Of a stretch of 61,141 nucleotides of DNA, positions 9,604 to 17,221 are shown piece by piece. The notes beneath the pieces were generated by a model that searched no databases, was not told where the DNA came from, and was given only the letters and a program-made list of their open reading frames with translations. Source of the DNA: Rhodobacter sp. GTDB taxonomy: Bacteria > Pseudomonadota > Alphaproteobacteria > Rhodobacterales > Rhodobacteraceae. The position numbers and the translations under genes were made by a program. Numbering within the stretch: the first letter of the stretch is position 1; each line of letters opens with the position of its first letter. The DNA is taken from positions 1 to 61,141 of the forward strand of contig JAIXRW010000031.1 in NCBI GenBank assembly GCA_027484985.1, in the 5' to 3' direction.

Positions 9604-11033
9604 GGAAGAATATCCTTCAGGCGAAGTTCTGCGATGCGTTCGACCTGACGCAAGGCGGTGGAAAATTCGGTTGCGGTGTCGTTGCCGATGCGGGTGGAGA
9701 AGGCGGCGAGGATGCTGGCCCTGGTATTGTCGCGGACGGCGATGATGAAGGGGAAGCCGTGCTTTTCGACATAGGCCGCGTTCAGGCGCTGGAATTCGGC
9801 GCGTTCGGCATCGGTCAGGGCATCGAGCGCGGCACTGGCCTGTTCGGCGGTGCTTTCGGGGGTCAGCCGTTTGGCGGCGGCGAGTTTGCCGGCAAGGTCG
9901 GGGTGGGCGCGCAGGACGCCGAGTTGTTCGTCGCGGCTGGCGGTGCGCAGGATGCGGGCCAGCGCATTGGCGAGGCCCAGGGCGCTGTCATGTGCGGGGC
10001 CAAGCTCCAGCGCCCAAGCGCGATCGGCGACCCAAGGCGAATGTTCGACGATACCGCCGAAGCGTTCGACGAAGCGTTCGCGCGTCATGCGGCTGGGGCG
10101 TTCGATGCGTTTGTGGGGGTGAGTTGCCGCCCAGTGCCGCGCAATGTCGAGGCGGCGGGGGAACCAGACGCCTTCGTGCCCCTGCGCGTAGTCGAGGAAC
10201 TTTTGCAGACCCGCAATCTTGCCCGGGCGGCCGATCAGGCGGTTGTGCAGGCCGATCGAGAACATTTTGGCGCGGCCTGCCTGCCCTTCGGCATAGAGGG
10301 TGTCGAAGCTGTCCTTGAGATAGGTGAAGAACTGTTCGCCCGTGATGTAGCCCGGAGCGGTGGCGAAGCGCATGTCGTTGGCTTCGAGCGTGTAGGGGAT
10401 GACGAGCTGGTCTCGGTCGCCGACTTCCAGCCAGTAGGGCAGGTCGTCATCATAGGTGTCGGAGATCCATGCAAGGCGGGCGCTTTCGGCGGTGAGGCGC
10501 ACGGTGTTCATCGAGCAGCGGCCCGTATACCAGCCGCGCGGGGGTTCGCCGACGACCTCTTCGTGTAGGCGGAAGGATTCGGCGATCTGGCGGGCTTCCT
10601 CTTCCGCGGGCATGTCGCGGTGGTCGACCCATTTCAGGCCGTGGGAGGCGATTTCCCAGCCTGCCGATTTCATCGCGGCGACCTGTTCGGGGTTGCGGGC
10701 AAGGGCCGAGGTGACGCCGTAGATGGTGACGGGGATGTTCCGTTCGGTGAACAGGCGGTGCAGCCGCCAGAAGCCCGCGCGGGCGCCGTAGTCGTAGATC
10801 GACTCCATGTTCCAGTGGCGCATGCCCGGCCACGGGGCGGCACCGGCGATGTCGGACAGGAAGGCCTCGGATTGGGCATCGCCGTGGAGGATGTTGTTTT
10901 CGCCGCCTTCTTCGTAGTTGAGAACGAGCGAAACGGCGATCTTTGCGCCGCCGGGCCATTTTGCATCGGGGGCGTCAGGGCCATGGCCACGGAAATCACG
11001 GGGGTAACGGTTCACGGGGGATTTCCTTGCCAT
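9600..11033 (-). CDS. puuE: Bifunctional allantoinase (PuuE) / OHCU decarboxylase fusion
   Basis: This is a 477-residue fusion. Residues ~20-310 are a PuuE-type allantoinase of the NodB polysaccharide-deacetylase fold (VLNYEEGGENN, EIASHGLKWVDH), which opens S-allantoin to allantoate without the metal centre of classical allantoinase. Residues ~316-477 are 2-oxo-4-hydroxy-4-carboxy-5-ureidoimidazoline decarboxylase, with the catalytic histidine in AHPDLAGKLA and the FPFIIAVRDN motif. The decarboxylase acts immediately before the allantoinase, so the fusion joins consecutive steps in reverse order along the chain. The ATG at 11031-11033 (MARKSPVNRYPRDF) is chosen because the sequence matches the family from there. 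It is the first gene of a minus-strand operon with the aminohydrolase. Confidence 0.93.
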   Translation of the reverse strand: MARKSPVNRYPRDFRGHGPDAPDAKWPGGAKIAVSLVLNYEEGGENNILHGDAQSEAFLSDIAGAAPWPGMRHWNMESIYDYGARAGFWRLHRLFTERNIPVTIYGVTSALARNPEQVAAMKSAGWEIASHGLKWVDHRDMPAEEEARQIAESFRLHEEVVGEPPRGWYTGRCSMNTVRLTAESARLAWISDTYDDDLPYWLEVGDRDQLVIPYTLEANDMRFATAPGYITGEQFFTYLKDSFDTLYAEGQAGRAKMFSIGLHNRLIGRPGKIAGLQKFLDYAQGHEGVWFPRRLDIARHWAATHPHKRIERPSRMTRERFVERFGGIVEHSPWVADRAWALELGPAHDSALGLANALARILRTASRDEQLGVLRAHPDLAGKLAAAKRLTPESTAEQASAALDALTDAERAEFQRLNAAYVEKHGFPFIIAVRDNTRASILAAFSTRIGNDTATEFSTALRQVERIAELRLKDILP

Positions 11034-11167
11034 GCAGTTTGACGCGCAGCTTAGGCTGCAAAAGCGGAAGGGTTTATCAAAAAAACCAAGTAAGACCTTT
11101 TCGGGCAGGGCGCGGTCGTGCTTTGGCACCAAGGCAGGCTAGTGTTGCGGGAAAGCGGGAGGATGTG

Positions 11168-11518
11168 ATGGCCGGACGATTGACGACGCATGTGCTGGAT
11201 ACGGCGCGGGGCAAGCCTGCGGCTGGGGTGAGGATCATGCTGTACCGTGTCAGCGGGAACAGCCACCGCAAGATTGCAGAAACGGTGACGAATGCTGACG
11301 GGCGGACTGATGCGCCGATGCTGACGCCCTTGCAGGCGGGGAGTTACGAGCTGGTCTTTTGCGCGGGCGACTATTTGCGCGCAACGGGGCAGGCGGATGG
11401 CGAGGTGCTGTTTCTGGACGAGATTCCGATCCGCTTTGGCGTGCCGGACCCCGAGGCGCATTACCATGTGCCGCTGCTGATCTCTCCCTTCGCCTATTCG
11501 ACCTATCGCGGGTCGTAG
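11168..11518 (+). CDS. hiuH: 5-hydroxyisourate hydrolase (transthyretin-like)
   Basis: The enzyme hydrolyses 5-hydroxyisourate, the product of urate oxidation, to OHCU. The 116-residue protein carries the HIUase signatures: LTTHVLDTARGKPA at the N-terminus, the central YELVF segment, and the C-terminal YRGS tetrapeptide that separates these enzymes from true transthyretin. The ATG at 11168 follows GGGAGGA (11157-11163). It is transcribed away from the puuE fusion across a 134-bp divergent region. Its 3' end overlaps the convergent VapC-like gene by 16 bases. Confidence 0.95.
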   Translation: MAGRLTTHVLDTARGKPAAGVRIMLYRVSGNSHRKIAETVTNADGRTDAPMLTPLQAGSYELVFCAGDYLRATGQADGEVLFLDEIPIRFGVPDPEAHYHVPLLISPFAYSTYRGS

Positions 11519-11901
11519 GGGTTGAGGGTGGCGATGCCGGTCTGAGCATAGGTCTCCGGCTGGCCGGTGGCGAGGGTGGCACTGTTGGCGCGGGCGATGG
11601 CGGCGGTCATGGCGGTGGCAAGCGGCAGGGCGGTGCGGGCCGTGATCGCGGCCAGGTCGCGGGCGGCGGCGCTGTCGAAGGGTAGGACGCGGCCCGCGAA
11701 ATCGGTATCCGTCATCTCGTCTATCAACGATATCGTCTGTTTTGCTTGCGGTGTGCGCAGGGCGGCGGTGAGAAGTTCTGCCTCGGTCAAGCAGGAGATG
11801 TGGAGCGTGGCGGCAGGCTGGCCCGCGAACCATGCGAGCAAGGCGGGCGACGGTGTGGCCGAGAGGAGTTCGGCCAGAACGGGCGTGTCGAGCAGGATCA
11901 T
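11503..11901 (-). CDS. PIN-domain VapC-family toxin, active site apparently degraded
   Basis: This 132-residue protein aligns along its length with FitB/VapC-type PIN ribonucleases: MILLDTPVLAELL at the start, LTEAELL at 38-44, GRVLPFDSAAA at 70-80 and a terminal LNPY. The fold usually needs four acidic residues. D5 and E42 are present. The third position (D in the usual ADAxIAA) is T96, and the fourth (D of the usual RNxxDF) is T117 within TGQPETY. DTNV is also DTPV. It may therefore be catalytically dead, or act as a regulatory partner of the antitoxin. It overlaps the antitoxin gene by ATGA. Confidence 0.82.
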   Translation of the reverse strand: MILLDTPVLAELLSATPSPALLAWFAGQPAATLHISCLTEAELLTAALRTPQAKQTISLIDEMTDTDFAGRVLPFDSAAARDLAAITARTALPLATAMTAAIARANSATLATGQPETYAQTGIATLNPYDPR

Positions 11902-12113
11902 TGCCGTACCGGAAGCGGCAAAGCGGGCAGGTTCAGCGCCTTGAATCGTGCATGGATCTGCTGGCCGAGATCAGCACGGGGATCGGAAGCGCCAAGTGCT
12001 GCGCGCAGGATGTGGCGGGCCTCGTCCTCCATCGAGCGCAGGTTGGCGGCAGCCTGCTGTTTCAGGCGGGCTTTCACGTCGTCTTCGAGGGCGCGGATGA
12101 TGATGCTGGCCAT
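11898..12113 (-). CDS. Ribbon-helix-helix antitoxin (FitA/VapB-like)
   Basis: This 71-residue protein begins MASIIIRALEDDVKARLKQQ, a typical FitA-like ribbon-helix-helix start. RSMEDEARHILRAAL follows, which is the part that usually contacts the PIN toxin. It would bind DNA as a dimer to repress the operon and would mask the toxin. The stop overlaps the toxin start (11898-11901), the standard antitoxin-first arrangement. It sits as an island between hiuH and the LysR gene in the purine cluster. Confidence 0.85.
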   Translation of the reverse strand: MASIIIRALEDDVKARLKQQAAANLRSMEDEARHILRAALGASDPRADLGQQIHARFKALNLPALPLPVRQ

Positions 12114-12194
12114 GGGGTTCCTCCTTTGACCAGTCTAACGGATGATAGCGGTGATATCTTAGCCCGAGGCCGGGGGGCATTCTGCCCCGCCAGT

Positions 12195-12345
12195 CCACCG
12201 GTTTCTCGAACCGGTGGCGAAACCGTTGGACTACCCCCCTTGAGAGTATTTGGGCAAGGGTGAAGGGGTGAGGCGTGCTTCACCCTGTTGCAAATACTCT
12301 CGGGGGGAGGCGCGGAACGCGCCGTGGGGGGCGGAAAGCCCCCTG
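12195..12345. repeat. Inverted pair of dispersed palindromic elements plus hairpins, copy F
   Basis: Nested structure fills the gap between the antitoxin and LysR genes. A 9-bp stem lies at 12195-12203/12209-12217. A head-to-head pair of element cores follows: GAGAGTATTT (12242-12251) pairs with AAATACTCTC (12292-12301), and inside it GGGTGAAG (12258-12265) pairs with CTTCACCC (12278-12285). The right core then continues into CGGGGGG and a GGGGGG/CCCCC hairpin. It may act as a bidirectional transcription barrier. Confidence 0.75.
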
Positions 12346-12356
12346 CGACATTGGCG

Positions 12357-13283
12357 TCAGGCAGAGAGGCCCGCCATGGCGCGGCGCAATTCATCGCGGC
12401 AATGGGCGGCCATGAAATCGGTGAAAAGGCGCACTTTCGGGTCTTTCAGGCGGCGGTGTTGCGACAGGACGGACAGCTGCGTGGCCATCGGCGGCGTAGC
12501 TGTGCAGACGGGAACAAGGCGGCCGGTGCGCAGGTGGTCGGCCACTTCGAAGATCGGCTTCATCACGATACCGCGCCCGTCGAGCGCCCAGCCGGTGAGG
12601 ACATCGCCGTCATCCGATTCGAAGGGGCCTGTTATCTCGAACCGGCGGGGGCCTTCGGGGGTGAGGAGGTTCCACTGGAATTCCTTGGCGCCCGGAAATC
12701 GCAGGTTGAGACAATCGTGCCGGTCGGCCACGAGGGCTGCGCCGTCAAGCGGGTTGCCGCGGCGTTCGATATAGGCGGGGGCGGCGCAGAGGATGCGGGG
12801 GCAATCGGCCACAAGGCGCACTTTCAGGGTGCTGTCTTCCAGAAGGCCGAGATGGAAGGCGACATCGAGGCCTTCGGCAGTGACATCGATCGTGCGGTCC
12901 GACAGACGCAGGCGCACGTCGATCTGGGGATAGAGGTCCTTGAAGAGCGGCACATGGGGGGCGATGAAGCGCCGCCCGATGCCAAGGGGGGCGGCGACGA
13001 AGATGGTGCCGCGCGGGTTTTGCGTGACATCCATCACGGCGGCTTCGGCCTCGTCTATGCTTTCCAGCACCTTGCGGGCACCTTCATAGAAGATGCGGCC
13101 GTTTTCGGTGGGTTGCAGCGAACGGGTGGTGCGGTTGAACAGCCGCACGCCGAGGTGCTTTTCCAGTTCCGAGATGCGGGCCGAGGCGACGGCGGGCGAA
13201 CAGCGCTGGTCGCGGGCGGCGGCACTCATATTGCCCAATTCGAAGACACGGACGAACATGCGGATGTTGTTGACATAGGACAT
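12357..13283 (-). CDS. LysR-family transcriptional regulator
   Basis: This 308-residue protein has an N-terminal winged helix-turn-helix (residues ~5-62: FELGNMSAAARDQR, SPAVASARISELEKHLG, RLFNRTTRSL) and a substrate-binding domain resembling the CrgA/AaeR-type branch. It is divergent from puuD across 109 bp, so it probably controls puuD and perhaps the wider purine cluster, with a purine intermediate as the likely co-inducer. That is inference from position. The ATG at 13281-13283 (MSYVNNIRMF) fits the family start; upstream codons add unconserved sequence. Confidence 0.9.
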   Translation of the reverse strand: MSYVNNIRMFVRVFELGNMSAAARDQRCSPAVASARISELEKHLGVRLFNRTTRSLQPTENGRIFYEGARKVLESIDEAEAAVMDVTQNPRGTIFVAAPLGIGRRFIAPHVPLFKDLYPQIDVRLRLSDRTIDVTAEGLDVAFHLGLLEDSTLKVRLVADCPRILCAAPAYIERRGNPLDGAALVADRHDCLNLRFPGAKEFQWNLLTPEGPRRFEITGPFESDDGDVLTGWALDGRGIVMKPIFEVADHLRTGRLVPVCTATPPMATQLSVLSQHRRLKDPKVRLFTDFMAAHCRDELRRAMAGLSA

Positions 13284-13349
13284 CGCGGTGCTGACCCATT
13301 TTCTGGCCGGATTTGAAAGTGTTCGGCCATTTGCCGGATTAACAGAGGA

Positions 13350-13363
13350 ATACCTGACGGTAT
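13350..13363. promoter_or_regulatory. Candidate LysR-type operator between lysR and puuD
   Basis: ATACC (13350-13354) and GGTAT (13359-13363) form an inverted repeat with a four-base gap, like the ATAC-N6-GTAT core of many LysR boxes. It lies 67 bp upstream of the lysR start and 30 bp upstream of the puuD start. A second small inverted repeat, TTCGC-AAAA-GCGAA, follows nearer puuD. Binding is inferred only. Confidence 0.4.
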
Positions 13364-13392
13364 AGCGTTTCGCAAAAGCGAAGGGATTGGCG

Positions 13393-14619
13393 ATGTATGA
13401 CTGGGCCGTGCTGTGGGAATGGGTTGAGCTGGCCGCGCGCTGGACGCATGTGATCACGGCCATCGCGTGGATCGGGTCATCGTTCTATTTCATCGCGCTG
13501 GACCTAGGGCTGCGGAAATCGCCCGATCTGCCCGCCGGTGCCTATGGCGAGGAATGGCAGGTTCACGGGGGCGGGTTTTACCATATCCAGAAATACCTTG
13601 TAGCGCCGGAGCGGCTGCCCGAGCATCTGATCTGGTTCAAGTGGGAAAGCTATGCGACCTGGCTTTCGGGCTTTGCCATGCTGGTTTTGGTCTATTACCT
13701 CGGGTCGGACCTGTACCTGATCGATCCGGCGGTGATGGAGCTGACGCAAGGACAGGCGATTGCGATCTCGGTCGCCTCGCTGGCGTTCGGGTGGCTGGCC
13801 TATAATACGATCTGCCGCGTTTTCGTGGATACGAACCAGACAGCGGTGATGGTGGTGCTGTTCTTCGTGCTGGTGGCCATGGCCTGGGGTTATACCCATG
13901 TGTTTTCGGGCCGCGCGGCGCTGATCCATCTGGGGGCGTTTACGGCGACGATCATGTCGGCCAACGTGTTCATGGTGATCATCCCGAACCAGAAGATCGT
14001 TGTGGCGGACCTCAAAGCCGGGCGCACGCCTGACCCGAAATACGGGCGCATCGCCAAGCAGCGCAGTACGCATAACAACTATCTGACGCTGCCCGTGCTG
14101 TTCCTTATGCTGTCGAACCATTACCCGCTGGTCTTTGCGACCCAGTACAACTGGGTCATCGCAAGCCTTGTGTTCCTGATGGGGGTGACGATCCGGCACT
14201 GGTTCAACACGCGCCATGCGGGCAAGGGCAATCCGCATTGGACATGGGGGGTGACGGTTCTGCTGTTCCTGATCATCGCTTGGCTTTCCACCGCGCCGAT
14301 GCGGCATGTGGATGATAGCGCGATGAAGGGCGAGGCGCTGGTTTATGCGAGCGCCGAGGGGTTTGACGATGTGGTCAGCATCGTGCAGGGGCGGTGCAGC
14401 ATGTGCCATGCCGCCGAACCGGGATGGGAGGGGGTTTACTGGCCGCCTAAGAACGTGGTGCTGGAGACGCCCGCCCAGATCGCACATGAAGCGCGGCGGA
14501 TTTACATGCAGGCGGGGATTACCCATGCCATGCCGCCCGCGAACCTGAGCCTGATCGAGCCCGAGGAGCGGGCGAAGATTGTGGCGTGGTTTCGTGATGC
14601 AGGTGGTGTGGAAGGCTAG
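13393..14619 (+). CDS. puuD: Membrane urate oxidase PuuD with C-terminal cytochrome c domain
   Basis: PuuD oxidises urate to 5-hydroxyisourate and passes electrons to its own cytochrome c domain, so it replaces the soluble cofactor-free uricase. The 408-residue protein has about eight membrane segments (residues ~5-305), with conserved AIAWIGSSFYFIALD near the start and the NYLTLPVLFLMLSNH stretch. A periplasmic cytochrome c module follows, with CSMCH at 335-339 and a distal methionine candidate in AMPP. I chose the ATG at 13393 because AAGGGA lies just upstream; a TTG two codons earlier is possible. The stop codon overlaps the stop of the convergent RTX gene. Confidence 0.94.
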   Translation: MYDWAVLWEWVELAARWTHVITAIAWIGSSFYFIALDLGLRKSPDLPAGAYGEEWQVHGGGFYHIQKYLVAPERLPEHLIWFKWESYATWLSGFAMLVLVYYLGSDLYLIDPAVMELTQGQAIAISVASLAFGWLAYNTICRVFVDTNQTAVMVVLFFVLVAMAWGYTHVFSGRAALIHLGAFTATIMSANVFMVIIPNQKIVVADLKAGRTPDPKYGRIAKQRSTHNNYLTLPVLFLMLSNHYPLVFATQYNWVIASLVFLMGVTIRHWFNTRHAGKGNPHWTWGVTVLLFLIIAWLSTAPMRHVDDSAMKGEALVYASAEGFDDVVSIVQGRCSMCHAAEPGWEGVYWPPKNVVLETPAQIAHEARRIYMQAGITHAMPPANLSLIEPEERAKIVAWFRDAGGVEG

Positions 14620-17096
14620 AGAAAATCGCTTTCCGTCAATTGGGCGCCAAGGAAGGTGACGACCGAGGTTCCCAAGGTAAGCAGGGTTACGTCTCCATCC
14701 TGAACAAGGGAATGGGTGGCACTGCCGGTCAGGCGGATCTTGTCGATGCCGGATTGAAACCCCGTGACAAGATCGCCGCCATCGCTGCCCGTGGCGGAAA
14801 AGACGAAAACATCGGCGCCGGCGCCGCCGTAAAGGCTGTCAGAACCCGTGCCGCCGATCAGGGCCGATCCGTCAGGACCGGCGAACAGGCGGTCGTCGCC
14901 GCCAGCGCCGGACAGGGTTGACGCGCCACCCGTGCTGACCAGCGTTTCGGCTGCCGCGCTGCCGGCAAGGGTGAGGGCGCCGCTGCCGGTGATGGTGACG
15001 GACAGGGAAAGGGCATTCAGCGCACCGGGATTGAACAGTCCGTCTAGCTGGACGCTGGCCGCCCCGCTGCCAAGGGTCAGTCCCGTGGTGGTAATGCGTG
15101 CGGTTGCAAGGATGGTCTGGGCGTTCTGTCCGGCCGGAAGCGCAAGGTCGAGCCGGTCTGTGGCGGCGTTGAAATCGGTGATGATGCGATGACCGGCGCG
15201 GGACAGATCGACCGTGAACCGGTCGGCCCCTGCCCCGCCGGTTGCCCGATCGGCGCCGGACCCGAGGATCAGATGGTCATCGCCGCCCGCGCCGAGAAGG
15301 CTGTCATTTCCGGCATCGCCCGATAGGGTATCGTTTCCGTCACCTGCATCGAGAATGTCGGCATCGGTGCCGCCAAAAAGGTGGTCGTTTCCCGCGCCCG
15401 AGGCGAGGCTATCGGTTCCGCCTAGGCCAAGAAGGCTGTCATCGCCCCAGCCGAAGGCGCGGGATGGAGAGGAAAGGGTGGAAAGCGTATCTGCCGTTTC
15501 TGTGCCGGACCAGCGCCCGCCATTCCATGCCGCGACAAGACCACCCGGGGCTGAGCCAAACTGTGCGAGTACCGTTTCGGCGGTGGCACCGACAAAGACG
15601 ATTTGCAGATTGCCAAGGGTAAAGGTGGCATCGGGCGATCCGGCGACGGGTTGCAGCGCGGTCAGCGGGGGTGTGCCGGAAGCGATGCCCGACAGGATGA
15701 GCCTGTCGCCAGCTGCGGCATTGAAATCGGTCAGCAAGACGGTTCCGGTTCGCGCTGGGGCGAGGATGAACGTATCGGCCCCGTCGCCGCCCGTGACGCG
15801 GACCGTGAACGGAAGGTCGGGCAGGGGTGCGATGAGAATGAGGTCATCCTGCGAGCCGCCTTGCAACGTGGCATCACCCCCTGATGCGATCAGCGTGTCA
15901 TTGCCCGAACCGCCGATCAGGGTTGCGGCCGCCCCGGTGGTGACAAGCTGATCGGCGTCTTCATCGCCCTGAAGCAGGTCATTGCCGGTGCCGCCGAAAA
16001 GCAGGTCACTGCCAAGACCGCCAAAAAGCTGGTCGTTGCCATCGTCGCCAAACAGCGCATCGGCCCCGGCGTCGCCCAGCAGAAGATCATTGTCCTGACC
16101 GCCGGAAAGACGGTCATCGCCCGCGTTGCCGCGTATCGTGTCGGCGGCATCGGGATAGATCGAACCGACCGAGGCGCCGATCACGGTGTCGTTGCCGTCA
16201 CCGCCCAAAAGCTGGTTCCGGTCGGCGGTATCGGAAAGCCAGTCATCACCCGTGCCGCCGATCAGCGTGTCATTGCCTGCGGCGCCTGCCAGATCGTCGC
16301 GGCCGGTTCCGCCATCGAGGCGGTCATTATCGGCACCGCCTGCCATGGTGTCATCGCCGGTTCCGCCAAGCAGGGTATCGGTGCCGGTGCCGCCATCGAC
16401 ACGGTCGTTGCCGGTATCGGCGGTGATAAGATCATTCCCGTCATCGCCCGACAGCGTATCGTTGCCATCGCCGCTTTGCAGTTGGTCATGGCCGGAACCA
16501 CCCCAGAGCCGGTCATCGCCGGTGCCACCCAAGACCCGATCCTGACCCGAATTGCCTTGGATGACGTCATTATCACCTTCGCCGCTAAGCGTATCGTTGC
16601 CGGTGCCGCCTGTCAGCGTATCGGCCCCCCAGCCCGCTGAGCGGTTGTCGGCAGCGGCGGTGCCAGAGAACAGGTCATCTGTCGAAATCTCGAGATTGGT
16701 TGAGGCGATGCGGCCCGAATAGCCCACCAGAACTACGGTTGTCTTGTTGACGGTCAGCGCAAGGCCCGTGGCGGTTTGAACCACGGCGGGATTGCCGGAA
16801 AATCCGTCTTTGCCGAAGCAAAGGCGCAGGCGGTCAGTCGCGGGATCGAAATCGTGCAGTTCGATGCGGGTGCCTGCGACGCTGCGCCCCAGTATGAACA
16901 GGTCTTGGCCGGACCCGCCGAAAAGCAGGGCATCGGCCGTGGCGACCAAGGTATCATTGCCCGACCCGCCGGACAGGCGGCCCCTGCCGGTCAGCAGGTC
17001 ATTGCCGCCAAGGCCCGACAGCAGCGTTATCGCGCCCGAGGCGGTCAGCGTATCATGACCCGCGCCGCCAGCCAGTTCATTAGGTTGCGTCGCCAT
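14616..17096 (-). CDS. RTX calcium-binding repeat protein, putative type I secreted
   Basis: This 826-residue, acidic, Gly/Asp-rich protein is built almost wholly of nonapeptide repeats (for example GGTGNDTLSGEGDNDVI) in four or five blocks, separated by short beta modules that each contain a DFN/DFD-type strand. The C-terminal ~60 residues (GGDLVTGFQSGIDKIRL onward, ending ESDFL) look like the hydrophobic terminal signal of type I substrates. No catalytic domain is evident, so it may be a surface-layer, adhesive or matrix protein. The ATG at 17094-17096 (MATQPNELAGG) is preferred over a TTG at 17156. Its stop (CTA at 14616-14618) overlaps that of puuD. Confidence 0.88.
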   Translation of the reverse strand: MATQPNELAGGAGHDTLTASGAITLLSGLGGNDLLTGRGRLSGGSGNDTLVATADALLFGGSGQDLFILGRSVAGTRIELHDFDPATDRLRLCFGKDGFSGNPAVVQTATGLALTVNKTTVVLVGYSGRIASTNLEISTDDLFSGTAAADNRSAGWGADTLTGGTGNDTLSGEGDNDVIQGNSGQDRVLGGTGDDRLWGGSGHDQLQSGDGNDTLSGDDGNDLITADTGNDRVDGGTGTDTLLGGTGDDTMAGGADNDRLDGGTGRDDLAGAAGNDTLIGGTGDDWLSDTADRNQLLGGDGNDTVIGASVGSIYPDAADTIRGNAGDDRLSGGQDNDLLLGDAGADALFGDDGNDQLFGGLGSDLLFGGTGNDLLQGDEDADQLVTTGAAATLIGGSGNDTLIASGGDATLQGGSQDDLILIAPLPDLPFTVRVTGGDGADTFILAPARTGTVLLTDFNAAAGDRLILSGIASGTPPLTALQPVAGSPDATFTLGNLQIVFVGATAETVLAQFGSAPGGLVAAWNGGRWSGTETADTLSTLSSPSRAFGWGDDSLLGLGGTDSLASGAGNDHLFGGTDADILDAGDGNDTLSGDAGNDSLLGAGGDDHLILGSGADRATGGAGADRFTVDLSRAGHRIITDFNAATDRLDLALPAGQNAQTILATARITTTGLTLGSGAASVQLDGLFNPGALNALSLSVTITGSGALTLAGSAAAETLVSTGGASTLSGAGGDDRLFAGPDGSALIGGTGSDSLYGGAGADVFVFSATGSDGGDLVTGFQSGIDKIRLTGSATHSLVQDGDVTLLTLGTSVVTFLGAQLTESDFL

Positions 17097-17163
17097 GCCA
17101 TTTGCCCCGAGAGTGGCGATGATCGGACGGTGCCACCTTGCACGGCAAGGTTGCAAAGCTTGG

Positions 17164-17179
17164 TTAAGAATATGTTAAC
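17164..17179. promoter_or_regulatory. Candidate CtrA box upstream of the second RTX gene
   Basis: TTAA (17164-17167), seven bases, TTAAC (17175-17179) matches the CtrA consensus TTAA-N7-TTAAC exactly, and the site is also an inverted repeat (GTTAA/TTAAC). It lies about 70 bp upstream of the RTX start codon in the 125-bp region shared with the galM 3' end. CtrA is the cell-cycle/motility master regulator in alphaproteobacteria, so this would put a surface protein under its control. One match by chance in 61 kb is possible. Confidence 0.55.
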
Positions 17180-17221
17180 GGCAGGCAAGGATGCTGGGCG
17201 GTTTGCGGGCCGGGGCGCAGA

